NCBI GenBank assembly: GCA_021204025.1
Contig: JAJQAC010000065.1
Span: forward strand, 1 to 52,092
DNA from: Clostridiales bacterium
Lineage (GTDB): Bacteria; Bacillota; Clostridia; Lachnospirales; Lachnospiraceae
Direction: 5' to 3'
DNA length: 52,092 bases
Shown here: positions 27,679 through 36,801 of the stretch, piece by piece
How positions within the stretch are numbered: position 1 is the stretch's first letter
Layout: the number at the start of each line of letters is the position of its first letter
Program-made: the position numbers and the translations under genes
Notes under the pieces: model-generated
What the model saw: only the letters and a program-made list of their open reading frames with translations
The model's database searches: none
What the model was told of the DNA's origin: nothing

Positions 27679-27865
27679 GTCTCTGCAGGAAAATCATATC
27701 CGTAGAGGACATTTTTCACGTCGGCACTTAACGAACCGGATGCTTTTCCGGTGAGTTTATGCCTTAGTATCCATATAACGTGCCAGTGACACGTTATATG
27801 GAGTACCGCTACGTGAAAACCTAAGTGCGAACGGTCCTCGGAGGATATGATTTCCCTGCAGAGAC
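27679..27865. repeat. Large nested palindrome, copy 1
   Basis: 23-base arms at 27679-27701 and 27843-27865, one mismatch. Inside are TTTTCACGT/ACGTGAAAA, a CCGGA/CCGG hairpin and a CATATAACGTG...CACGTTATATGG hairpin. The inner blocks CGTAGAGGACATTTTTCACG and GTACCGCTACGTGAAAACCT recur in inverted orientation at 44188-44325. No gene is present. Confidence 0.8.
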
Positions 27866-27913
27866 GGACTCTTCACCTATACCGCAACTTCTGATAAGCC
27901 ATATTACACGAAA

Positions 27914-28456
27914 TTAATAATTCTCCGCGCGGACCTCAAAGTAAGACTGAGCATGTTTGCAGACCGGGCAAACCTGAGGCGCCTGAACGGCCAGCACCAT
28001 GTGTCCGCAGTTGCGGCACTCCCAGAGAGTGACGCCGCTCTTCTCAAAGACTTCTTTTGCTTCGACATTGTGCAGCAGCTTGCGATAACGCTCTTCGTGG
28101 CTCTTCTCGATAGCCGCGACGCCGCGGAATTGCTCAGCAAGCGCGTGGAAGCCTTCTTCGTCTGCTTCCTTCGCCATCCGGTCGTACATATCCGTCCACT
28201 CGTAGTTTTCACCCTCTGCGGCATGCAGCAGATTCTCAGCGGTGTCGCCCACTTCGCCCAGAGCCTTGAACCATAACTCGGCGTGCTCTTTTTCGTTGGC
28301 TGCGGTCTTTAAAAAGAGATCTGCGATCTGTTCATATCCCGCTTTTTTTGCAACGGATGCAAAAAAAGTATATTTATTTCTTGCCTGTGATTCACCGGAA
28401 AATGCTTCCCATAAATTTTTCTCTGTTTTTGTACCTGCGTATTTGTTGTTTGCCAT
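27914..28456 (-). CDS. rbr: Rubrerythrin
   Basis: 180 residues. N-terminal ferritin-like diiron domain ([29 protein letters not shown], and [10 protein letters not shown]) and C-terminal rubredoxin domain with CRNCGH and CPVCKHAQ. Reduces hydrogen peroxide in anaerobes. RBS AAGGAGG before ATG 28456. Monocistronic, with the repeat cluster at its 3' side. Confidence 0.95.
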   Translation of the reverse strand: MANNKYAGTKTEKNLWEAFSGESQARNKYTFFASVAKKAGYEQIADLFLKTAANEKEHAELWFKALGEVGDTAENLLHAAEGENYEWTDMYDRMAKEADEEGFHALAEQFRGVAAIEKSHEERYRKLLHNVEAKEVFEKSGVTLWECRNCGHMVLAVQAPQVCPVCKHAQSYFEVRAENY

Positions 28457-28796
28457 TTCAAAACCTCCTTGTGAAATTGGATGATAGTTATGACCCGGAT
28501 TTATTGTAAGTGAAAAAGAGGGAAAGGTCAATGCCGGATTTTGTTAATTTCCTGAGATACTTTCTCTTATGCAAGATCACGGAAAAAGAGATGCACTTCG
28601 GGACAAATTTCAATTTGGATTAGAAATCAGAATTCTGAGGAATTATAGGAGAAAGAGAAAAAGAATGAAGGGATATCGGGTGGCGTTTGAAAGTATCTTA
28701 AAATATTTTTTATAAGGATTGATAGTTCATAATTGTTGATTCTGTTTTTCAGGATCGCTCGGGGAGACCGATCCTTTTAAGATGCACAGGGACGGA

Positions 28797-28914
28797 CAGG
28801 GTATTTTGCGGCTAAGGCCGCACTTGAATCTGCGTTTCCGTTTCGGTTGGAGCTAAACGGTTCTGTGTGCCAGTAGGCACATGTTAAGAATCGACTGAAA
28901 CGAAGTGTAGATGT
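28797..28914. repeat. Compound repeat: REP-like hairpin plus nested palindrome copy B
   Basis: 28797-28821 (GGGTATTTTGCGGCtaagGCCGCA) matches the start of the 21350 cluster. 28831-28914 is a diverged copy of the 18085 element, sharing GCTAAACGGTTCTGTGTGCC and the AACGAAGTGTAGATG arm. Several stem positions have decayed. The remaining 28540-29320 contains no gene I can support. Confidence 0.65.
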
Positions 28915-29002
28915 CCATCAGATATCCAGCACCTGCGGCAAGCAGGAGGTGAATCCCATCCCTTCTTTGATCGAAAAGCGAAGAGAAAATTGTGAAAAAT
29001 AC

Positions 29003-29030
29003 TTGTATAAATCCTTAAAAAGTGTATACT
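29003..29030 (+). promoter_or_regulatory. Candidate promoter of the helicase gene
   Basis: TTGTAT (29003-29008) and TATACT (29025-29030), 16-base spacer, about 290 bases before the helicase ATG. The long AT-rich leader holds no obvious structure. Confidence 0.4.
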
Positions 29031-29321
29031 AGAAAGAAATCAAAGATATCTTGTCCTGAAACATTTCTGACAGTTTTGTCACCATAATCCTATTTTACAA
29101 GTGAAATCGTTCGTCTGGAAAAATTCTTTTTTCTTTGTATTGAGTTGTGGTATACTTACGACAGATATACAGGTTGATCAGGGAAATCAGAATTTTATGG
29201 AAAAGAAAACATCAAAGAAGCCATTTGGCTGGTACATTATTAGAATGAATAATTGGATACAGTCATATCTATCCTGTTTTATGAATCCTATTTTTGTGAA
29301 ATAAAAAGAAAGGGAATGTTT

Positions 29322-31469
29322 ATGATTACAGTAGTTACAGGAACCACAAATAAACCTATGGCAAGCGAAAGCTTAAAAACGGTTTTTCAGAATCATACAG
29401 AGCTGGAGGGGTATTTATATATTGGATATCCTATTATAGGAACCGTAGATGGTGCTTATCCGATAGATGGACTGTGGATCTCTCCTCAGAAGGGCCTTGT
29501 GGTTTTTAATTTGATTGAGGGGAAAGATACTATCGGGTATGAAAATGATCAGGATGATTGTGTAAACAAAATCAAGGCTAAACTTATGAGTTACAGGCAG
29601 CTTATGAAAAAACGTGATCTTTGTGTTCCAGTTAATGTTATTACTTATGCTCCGGCATTGGCGCGGATTCCCGAAACAGAAGAATATTATCCTCTTTGCA
29701 CAAACGATGATACGCTTATAAAGCAAATTCAGGAATTTTCCTGGAATGATTCCGGTTACTATGAAACTCTTATCTCAGTTTTACAGGCTATCTCGACCAT
29801 TCGAAAAGGAAGAAAGAAACGTGAAATTACGAACCCTCAGTCAAAAGGAGCAAAGCTCAGAAAATTAGAGGATTCGATAGCTAATTTAGATAACCAGCAA
29901 AGCAAAGCAGTAATTGAGACAGTGGAAGGTGTTCAGCGCATTCGAGGGTTAGCAGGGTCTGGCAAGACAATCGTACTTGCGCTGAAAGCTGCTTATCTTC
30001 ATGCACAGCATCCGGAATGGAAAATTGCCGTTACCTTTAATACTCGTTCACTCAAAGGACAGTTTCGTCGATTTATTAATACGTTTTATATGGAACAAAC
30101 AAGCGATGAACCTGATTGGGATAATATTCATATTATTCACGCATGGGGCGCTCCTGGCGGCGGGGAAAGAAATGGTCTATACTATACCTTTTGCTCAACG
30201 AACAATGTAGAGTATGTTGATTTTATGGCAGCTCAAAGAAAATATGGAACCGTTGATCCATTTGGGGGTGCATGCTCGAAAGCTTTGGAGAGTGCCGAAG
30301 AGATTAAGCCGTTGTACGACGTGATTCTGGTTGACGAAGCTCAGGATTTTTCGCCGAGTTTTCTGCGGTTATGTTATGAAATGTTAAGAGAACCCAGACG
30401 ACTTGTTTATGCTTATGATGAATTACAGAATTTGCGTATGCAATCGTTGCCGGCTCCGGAGAAAATTTTTGGTAATCGTGCAGATGGCACGCCAAAAGTA
30501 AAATTTAAACCATATGAAGAAGGAAAACCACGGGAAGATATTATTCTTGAAAAATGTTATCGAAATTCCCGTCCGGCATTGGTAACAGCGCATGCCTTAG
30601 GATTTGGAATATATAGAGAAATACCTTCGGATTCAAAGGAATCTGCACTGGTGCAGATGTTTGATCAGAAAGAACTATGGGAGGATATTGGGTATGAAGT
30701 GGCTTCCGGTGAATTAGAGGATGGGAAACATGTTGTGCTGCAAAGAACGTCAAAGAGCAGTCCGGAATTTCTGGAGGCACATTCGGCAATTGATGATTTA
30801 ATCGTTTTTCAATCCTTTGAAAATGAAGCGGAACAGAATAGGTGGGTGGCGAAGGAAATTGAAGTTAATCTGCAACGAGATGAGCTTCGTCCAGATGATA
30901 TTATTGTAATTAATCCTAACCCTCTTACTATAAAGAAAAAAGTAGCGCCTATTCGAGGTTTACTTTATCAGAAGGGAATTGCTTCTCATACGGCAGGAGT
31001 AGATACGCAACCGGATATTTTTTTTGCGGAAAATAATGATTCTGTTTCGTTTACCGGCATTTATCGGGCAAAAGGAAACGAGGCGGCAATGGTGTATATT
31101 ATTAACGCACAGGATTGCTTTTATTCTTATTTTGACCTGGCCAAGATTCGAAATCAACTATTTACAGCGATTACACGTAGTAAAGCCTAGGTACGTGTTT
31201 TGGGCGTTGGTGAGAAAATGGACAAGTTGATTTCCGAATATGAAAGAGTGAAAAGCCATGAGTTTACCCTGGATTTCATTTATCCAACAAAGGCTCAGCG
31301 AGATCATATGAATATAGTTAATCGAGATATGAGCGAAGCGGAAAAAGATAAAATTCGTAAAAGTAAGACTAACATAACGGATCTGATTGATGGTCTGGAA
31401 AATGGAGAAATTTATGTTGCAGATCTGGGAGAGGAACAGGTAAAACGACTTAGGTCATTACTTGGTTGA
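29322..31469 (+). pseudogene. UvrD/Rep-like superfamily 1 helicase with N-terminal NERD-like region, interrupted by TAG
   Basis: Start ATG 29322 after AAAGGGA. Residues 30-110 resemble a NERD/PD-(D/E)XK fold (YPIDGLWISPQKGLVVFNL), but the usual ExK position reads FNL, so nuclease activity is doubtful. Walker A GLAGSGKT (209-216), Walker B ILVDEAQDFS (about 335-344), motif IV-V SFTGIYRAKGNEAAMVYI, motif VI FTAITRSKA. Directly after SKA, codon 623 is TAG (31188-31190), then the frame resumes VRVLGVGEKMDKLISEYERV and runs to TGA 31467-31469. The family reads TRSKAWV here, so this is a Trp codon changed to TAG. The remaining product lacks the C-terminal 93 residues. AT-richer than its neighbours, suggesting transfer. 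Partner DUF2290-like gene follows. Confidence 0.8.
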
Positions 31470-31483
31470 AAGGAGGCTTAACC

Positions 31484-32146
31484 ATGTTAACTCTCAGAGA
31501 TGTTTTTATTCAGGTTTCAAAGTTAACGAGTGAATTAATTGCAACTGGTTTTTGTGTTGACCAGAATTTCCCTTCGATCGAACAACGAACGGGGGAAATT
31601 AAGGTTACAAGCGTTGATAATTCGATCTTTTTAAAGAGTATTCCGTATTCCGAAATGTATTATGAGGCGCTTAAGCGAAGGGCATTTAATGTAAAGTTAA
31701 TTGATGGAGCGCTGATTTATATGTTATATCAATTCAAAAACGGTGAGCTGATGAAGCATCGATTAGCCTATTTTCCGGCCCCTGATTTAGAACTCTTTCA
31801 AAATGAGCCAGAGCTATATATGGAAGATGAACTTTATGCAGATATTCTTGACAAGCAGATTGTCACTGTTCCGATTCGATTTGATTTTGATAAGTCAGAA
31901 GGTGTGTATAAACCGATTGAGCATCCTGTCTCTCATTTAACATTAGGGCAATATAAAAATTGTAGAATTCCCGTAACTACAGCGTTGACACCCTATCAGT
32001 TTATTTCTTTTATTATGAGAAATTTTTACCATACAGCGCAAATAAGCTGTGAAGAAAAACTTACGGTTTTCAAAGATTGCTTTGAGAAAAGTATCTTTGA
32101 AGAGGAATATACAGTGCTACATATCTGTACACCAGGCAACAGGTAA
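31484..32146 (+). CDS. DUF2290-like protein, partner of the helicase
   Basis: 220 residues, AAAGGAGG before ATG 31484, 14 bases after the helicase stop. Features include SELIATGFCVDQNFPS, RLAYFPAPDLE, VPIRFDFDKSEG, and the C-terminal TPYQFISFIMRNFYHTA, which I recall as the DUF2290 signature. Function unknown. The helicase-DUF2290 gene pair has, to my memory, been listed among predicted anti-phage systems, but I cannot verify that here. Intact. AT-rich like the helicase. Confidence 0.6.
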   Translation: MLTLRDVFIQVSKLTSELIATGFCVDQNFPSIEQRTGEIKVTSVDNSIFLKSIPYSEMYYEALKRRAFNVKLIDGALIYMLYQFKNGELMKHRLAYFPAPDLELFQNEPELYMEDELYADILDKQIVTVPIRFDFDKSEGVYKPIEHPVSHLTLGQYKNCRIPVTTALTPYQFISFIMRNFYHTAQISCEEKLTVFKDCFEKSIFEEEYTVLHICTPGNR

Positions 32147-32206
32147 TCATAAGAATCTTTTATACTGTATGGGGAAATACACTAAGGGAAAGCGTGTTAG
32201 TTTACT

Positions 32207-32407
32207 ATGAAAGTGTTGCCATGCGGCTGTGCGGACTGCGTGCTTGCACGCAAGGACGTACAGACATTTGGCAACCAAGCCGGTATGAGCAAGTAGGGCG
32301 ACAGCCCGGATTGCGAATACTGGCGGCAGCTGCGGGAGCGCGTAAGCGCGGAGCAGCTGACTTTCATGCGTGGTGGAGCGCCGCGAGAGCGGCGCATGTC
32401 GGTTTAG
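32207..32407 (+). pseudogene. Small Cys-containing ORF with internal TAG
   Basis: The frame reads MKVLPCGCADCVLARKDVQ, passes TAG at 32294-32296, and continues GDSPDCEYWRQLRERVSAEQ to TAG 32405-32407, 67 codons in all. Both halves look protein-like (CxCxxC, then a charged amphipathic helix), and TGG to TAG would join them. There is no good ribosome site and I do not recognise the family, so it may be a remnant of a mobile element. Base composition is GC-rich, unlike the helicase island beside it. Confidence 0.35.
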
Positions 32408-32430
32408 AAAGTATATAGCAATCCGCGCGA

Positions 32431-32461
32431 CGGGCAGGAGACAACCCTTGCTTCCTGCCCG
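32431..32461. terminator. GC-rich hairpin after iorB
   Basis: CGGGCAGGA (32431-32439) / TCCTGCCCG (32453-32461), lying just past the iorB stop on the minus strand. Lacks a T-run, and resembles the REP-like repeats (CCTGCCCGATC), so it could be either. Confidence 0.4.
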
Positions 32462-32496
32462 ATCATGTCGCCCTGCAGCGCTTTCGTATAACATAC

Positions 32497-33072
32497 TCAG
32501 TGATTTCGTCCCAACTCAAAGGCCTTTTTATTCAACGCAAGGAATTTGGGCGGTACGCAGACGTCGAGCGCAGCCTGCCAGGTCTCATCAGAGATCTCCG
32601 GAAAACAGGTGGACAGACGTCCCATCAGCGCAATGTTGACTGCCCTGGAGGATCCGGCTTCTTCGGCCAGTTTCAGAAAATCATCAGCATCGACTCTGGC
32701 GCCCGCGGCGCGCATTTTCTCTACCAGATGCGAGGGGTATTCGGCGGCTCCGGTAATGACCGGCATGGGATCCATCTCCTGGGTATTGACGATGATCTGT
32801 CCATCCGGCTTTAAGTATTCGAGCCAGCGTGCGGCCTCAAGATTTTCAAAAGAGACGATAACGTCGGCTTCTCCTTTGTCGATGACGGGGGAAGCGACCT
32901 TGTCGCCATAGCGCACATAGGTTACAACGCTTCCGCCCCTCTGGCTCATGCCGTGTACCTCAGATACCTTTACATCGAAGCCCTGATTGAGCAGTACATA
33001 ACCCAGCATCTTGCTTGCCAGCAGCGTTCCCTGGCCTCCGACACCTACGATCATAATGTTTTTCGTATCCAT
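32497..33072 (-). CDS. iorB: Indolepyruvate:ferredoxin oxidoreductase, beta subunit
   Basis: 191 residues. Opening IMIVGVGGQGTLLASKMLGY and HGMSQRGGSVVTYVRYG are the gamma/beta-type 2-oxoacid oxidoreductase signatures. With IorA it decarboxylates indole-, phenyl- and hydroxyphenyl-pyruvate to aryl-acetyl-CoA, reducing ferredoxin. Two bases separate it from iorA. Last gene of the ligase-iorA-iorB operon. Confidence 0.92.
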   Translation of the reverse strand: MDTKNIMIVGVGGQGTLLASKMLGYVLLNQGFDVKVSEVHGMSQRGGSVVTYVRYGDKVASPVIDKGEADVIVSFENLEAARWLEYLKPDGQIIVNTQEMDPMPVITGAAEYPSHLVEKMRAAGARVDADDFLKLAEEAGSSRAVNIALMGRLSTCFPEISDETWQAALDVCVPPKFLALNKKAFELGRNH

Positions 33073-33074
33073 AA

Positions 33075-34808
33075 TCAGTCCTCCCCGCTTTCCAGTGCGT
33101 CAAACTTACACATCTGCGTGCAGACCTTGCAGCCGATGCAAAGAGTCGTATCGATGACAGCCTTGCCGTTCCTGACGGCGATGGCCGGACAGCCGATGCG
33201 CATACAGGATTTGCAGCCCACACATTTGTCTTCACGGACTTTGAGAGGCGCTTTATGTACGGTGCCTTTGATCATGACACAGGGTCTGCGGCTGATGATG
33301 ATGGAAGGTGCTTTTGCGGCAAGCTCTTCGGTTAATGCCGTTTCAACGGCTGCCAGATCATAAGGATCGACTACGCGTACCCGGTCGAAGCCGATCGCGC
33401 GGCAGAGCGCTTCGAGATCAACTTTGCCGGCCGGTTCCCCGCGCAGGTTCTTGCCGGTTGTCGGATTCTGTTGATGACCGGTCATACCGGTGATCGAGTT
33501 GTCCAGGATGATAACCGTCGAATTGCTCATGTTATAGGCGATATCCGTGATACCGGTAATGCCGGAATGGATGAAGGTGGAGTCGCCGATGACGCCGACG
33601 CTGTTGCTTTCGCCGGCTTCGCCCATCGCCTTGTTAAAACCGTGGAGGCCGGAACAGGACGCGCCCATACACACGTTCAGATCCATTGCGTTTAACGGAG
33701 CGACAGCCCCAAGCGTGTAGCATCCGATGTCGCCATATACCATGCATTTATGTTTTTTAAGCATATAGAAAATGCCTCTGTGCGGACAGCCCGCGCACAT
33801 AACCGGCAGCCGTGGCGGGATCTTGTCCTCGATCGAGAGCGGTTTGGGAACTTCCAGTCCCATACATTCCCGGATCAGGTTCTGGGAGAATTCTCCGCAG
33901 ATCGGGAAAATATCTTTGCCCGATACCGGGATGCCCAGCTGTCTGCAGTAATTTTCGATAAAGGGATCCAGTTCTTCGAGTACCAGAACGCGGCCAACCT
34001 TTGCCGCGAAATCGCGGATCAGTTTCTCCGGCATCGGCCAGACCATGCCCAGCTTAAGATAGCTGGCGTTATCGCCAAAGACCTCTCTGGCGTACTGGTA
34101 AGATACCGATGAGGTGATGATACCGAGGGAGGTATCTCCCATCTCTACCCGGTTTAAGTCTGAGGTTTCCGCAAAAGCGGCCAGATCCTTTGTCCTTTTT
34201 TCGACACGGACATGCGCGTTGCGGGAGTTTGCGGTCATCATGACCTTAGTGGGATCTTTGACATAGGGAACCTGTTCGGGGCAGACTCGTTCTGCGGTCT
34301 CAACAACGCTCTGGGAATGGGATACCCTGGTACACATCTTGATAAAGACAGGCGTGTTAAATTGTTCTGAGATCTCGTAGGCTTTCATGGCAAAAAGCCG
34401 TGCTTCTGCCGAGTCGGACGGTTCGAGCATCGGGATCTTGGCCGCCAGAGCATAATGGCGGGAATCCTGTTCATTCTGGGATGAGTGCATGCCCGGATCA
34501 TCAGCGACGCAGATGACCAGACCGGCATTCAACCCCTGATAGGAGATGGTGAAAAGCGGGTCTGCAGCGACGTTCAGGCCGACATGCTTCATCGCGCACG
34601 CGCTGCGCCGGCCGCCGAGGCTGGCGCCATGTGCTACTTCCAGAGCTACCTTTTCGTTGGGTGCCCATTCACAGTAAATTTCATCATATTTGGCTGCCTC
34701 CTCTGTGATCTCGGTACTTGGAGTACCGGGATAGCTGGAGATGATGCTGCAGCCTGCTTCGTAAAGACCGCGGGCGACGGCCTTATTGCCAAGCATTAAT
34801 TCTCTCAT
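33075..34808 (-). CDS. iorA: Indolepyruvate:ferredoxin oxidoreductase, alpha subunit
   Basis: 577 residues. N-terminal pyrimidine-binding half (MRELMLGNKAVARGLYEAGC, SSYPGTPSTEI), TPP-binding GDIGCYTLGAVAPLNAMDLN and GDSTFIHSG, and a C-terminal two-cluster ferredoxin domain (CVGCKSCMRIGCP and CIGCKVCTQMC). Complete. ATG 34808 follows AAGGAGGAAC. Ferments aromatic amino acids through their keto acids. Confidence 0.94.
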   Translation of the reverse strand: MRELMLGNKAVARGLYEAGCSIISSYPGTPSTEITEEAAKYDEIYCEWAPNEKVALEVAHGASLGGRRSACAMKHVGLNVAADPLFTISYQGLNAGLVICVADDPGMHSSQNEQDSRHYALAAKIPMLEPSDSAEARLFAMKAYEISEQFNTPVFIKMCTRVSHSQSVVETAERVCPEQVPYVKDPTKVMMTANSRNAHVRVEKRTKDLAAFAETSDLNRVEMGDTSLGIITSSVSYQYAREVFGDNASYLKLGMVWPMPEKLIRDFAAKVGRVLVLEELDPFIENYCRQLGIPVSGKDIFPICGEFSQNLIRECMGLEVPKPLSIEDKIPPRLPVMCAGCPHRGIFYMLKKHKCMVYGDIGCYTLGAVAPLNAMDLNVCMGASCSGLHGFNKAMGEAGESNSVGVIGDSTFIHSGITGITDIAYNMSNSTVIILDNSITGMTGHQQNPTTGKNLRGEPAGKVDLEALCRAIGFDRVRVVDPYDLAAVETALTEELAAKAPSIIISRRPCVMIKGTVHKAPLKVREDKCVGCKSCMRIGCPAIAVRNGKAVIDTTLCIGCKVCTQMCKFDALESGED

Positions 34809-34895
34809 GATAGTTCCTCCTTGGCGGCGCCGGATACCCGGACACCGCTTTTCTGACCCTTTTTGATTCAACAACATGGATTAAATTCCATAAGG

Positions 34896-36530
34896 CTATG
34901 CCATATTCTCTTTGGCAACCAGCTTATCTGCCCCATACCGCTCCCGCAGCTTTGGTTTCTCGATTTTTCCGGTGGAGTTTCTCGGAATATCCGCGAAGAT
35001 AATTTCCTTCGGGCGTTTGTAACGCGGCAGTTCACGGCAGAAGACGTCGATCTCGTCTTTGGTACAGGTCATGCCGTCTTTGATCTCGATGACAGCAGCA
35101 GCTTTTTCTCCCAGACGGCGGTCCGGCAGACCGATAACGGCGACGTCTTTGATCTTGCTGTGGCTGCGCAGGAAATCCTCGATCTGAACGGGATACAGAT
35201 TTTCACCGCCGCTGACAATAACGTCTTTCTTACGATCCACGAGGAAATAAAAGCCATCCTCATCCTGCATTGCCATATCTCCGGTAAAGAGCCATCCGTC
35301 TTTTAATGCCTCAGCGGTGGCTTTTTCATCATTGTAATAACAGGTCATCAACCCGGGACCTTTGACGCAGAGTTCTCCGACGTCGCCCTGTCTGACAGGT
35401 TCGCCGTTGTCATCCACGATTTTACATTCCCATCGATAGCCGGGGATGCCGATCGCTCCGACTTTGTGGATATTTTCCAGACCAAGATGAACACAGCCGG
35501 GACCGGTAGACTCAGACAGGCCGTAGTTGGTGTCATAATCATGATGCGGGAAATATTCTTTCCAGCGGCGGATCATGGACGGCGGGACCGGCTGCGCGCC
35601 GATGTGCATCAGACGCCACTGATCCAGTTTGTAGTCCTCCAGCTTTACGTCACCGCGATCCAGGGCATCCAGGATATCCTGCGCCCACGGAACGAGGAGC
35701 CAGACAATCGTACACTGTTCGCTCGATACGGCGGAGAGGATAGTTTCCGGTTTCGTGCCCTTTAAGAGAACGGATTTACTGCCCGCGACCAGGCTGCCCA
35801 TCCAGTGAAATTTCGCTCCAGTATGATAGAGCGGCGGGATGCACAGAAAGACATCGTCCCGGCCGGTCTTGTGATGGATCTGCTCCATCTGTGCGGCCTG
35901 GGTCAGGCTCTGGTGTTTATGTAAGATCGCTTTGGGAAATCCGGTGGTGCCTGATGAAAAATAAATCGCGCCGTAATCATCGTCCGTAATCTCAATCCTG
36001 GGCGCCTGGCTGGAGCAGTCCGCGACCAGTTCCAGATAGCTCTCTGCAAAGGTGGGACAGTTGTCGCCCACATAGATCAGCAGGCGATGCTGGATCAGGC
36101 GGTCTGCGTAAGTCTCCATGCGGCCGATAAACGCCGGACTGAAGACTATGATATCAACTTCCGCAAGCTCGGCGCAGTAGACGATCTCGTCCGCGCTGTA
36201 GCGGAAATTAAAGGGTACGGCGATTGCGCCGGTCTTTAAAATGCCGAAATAAATTGGCAGCCATTCCAGACAATTATACATCAGAATCGCTACCTTGTCT
36301 CCCTTTTTAATTCCTCTGCTGATGAGCATATTGGCGAAGCGGTTGGCTTTTTCGTTAAACACGCTCCAGGTAATCTCGTGTCGATAGGGTTTGAAACCTG
36401 TGGGCTGGATCAGGTCGTATTCCTTCCAGGTCATTCTCCGAGTGTCTTTTTCTTCCGGATTCAGTTCAACAAGAGCGACCTCATCAGGATACAGCCTTGC
36501 GTTCCTCTCCAGATATTCCATAACTGGCAT
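34896..36530 (-). CDS. AMP-forming acyl-CoA ligase (aryl-acid type likely)
   Basis: 544 residues. A3 motif IYFSSGTTGFPKAILHKH, A5 NYGLSESTG, A7 GWLFTGDMAMQDEDG, A8 FLVDRKKDVIVSGGENLYP, A10 NSTGKIEKPKLRERYG with the catalytic Lys. Belongs to the class I adenylate-forming superfamily. First gene of the operon with iorAB, so activation of an aryl-acetate, or the reverse use of aryl-acetyl-CoA, is the likely task. Exact acid not determinable. Confidence 0.87.
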   Translation of the reverse strand: MPVMEYLERNARLYPDEVALVELNPEEKDTRRMTWKEYDLIQPTGFKPYRHEITWSVFNEKANRFANMLISRGIKKGDKVAILMYNCLEWLPIYFGILKTGAIAVPFNFRYSADEIVYCAELAEVDIIVFSPAFIGRMETYADRLIQHRLLIYVGDNCPTFAESYLELVADCSSQAPRIEITDDDYGAIYFSSGTTGFPKAILHKHQSLTQAAQMEQIHHKTGRDDVFLCIPPLYHTGAKFHWMGSLVAGSKSVLLKGTKPETILSAVSSEQCTIVWLLVPWAQDILDALDRGDVKLEDYKLDQWRLMHIGAQPVPPSMIRRWKEYFPHHDYDTNYGLSESTGPGCVHLGLENIHKVGAIGIPGYRWECKIVDDNGEPVRQGDVGELCVKGPGLMTCYYNDEKATAEALKDGWLFTGDMAMQDEDGFYFLVDRKKDVIVSGGENLYPVQIEDFLRSHSKIKDVAVIGLPDRRLGEKAAAVIEIKDGMTCTKDEIDVFCRELPRYKRPKEIIFADIPRNSTGKIEKPKLRERYGADKLVAKENMA

Positions 36531-36615
36531 GATATTTGGTTTCCTTTCTCACCGGTATTGAGTCAATTTTCGTTTTAACGTTTTAATTATTTAAACTTTG
36601 ACTCTTTTACACATT

Positions 36616-36644
36616 AAAGTATCACAATCATGAGAAAAAGTCAA
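36616..36644 (-). promoter_or_regulatory. Promoter of the ligase-iorAB operon
   Basis: Minus strand TTGACT (36644-36639) and TACTTT (36621-36616) with a 17-base spacer. Downstream, before the ribosome site, an AT-rich near-palindrome GTTTTAATTATTTAAAC (about 36579-36595) may be a regulator site. Confidence 0.6.
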
Positions 36645-36801
36645 TCGTAAGGGGATGGGGAAACAGGAATTTGAGACAGAGAAGTCTGGTGTATGGTTTT
36701 GATAATTGGAAATAATGGAAATACAATGGAATGATAATGGAAATAAAAAGATTGACAAGTCTGGAAAATATGCTTACAATACCATTAAGGAGGTGACGAT
36801 A

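Larger units (their letters stand above)
27543..27901. repeat. Three short direct repeats around the repeat cluster
   Basis: CTTGCGATAAGTTATATT (27543-27560), CTTCCGATAAGTTATATT (27643-27660) and CTTCTGATAAGCCATATT (about 27888-27905) punctuate the region. They could mark junctions of successive insertions. Confidence 0.45.

Noticed and set aside
27500-29300. CRISPR array in the repeat-rich region
   Set aside because: The repeats are palindromic, irregularly spaced and not separated by unique spacers of constant length.
31188-32296. TAG as pyrrolysine or programmed readthrough
   Set aside because: No pyl genes or stem-loop signal are visible, and the helicase position is a conserved Trp in its family.
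32147-32494. Minus-strand frame of 115 codons beside the small ORF
   Set aside because: Composition is unlike protein, with no ribosome site; it overlaps GC-rich hairpins.
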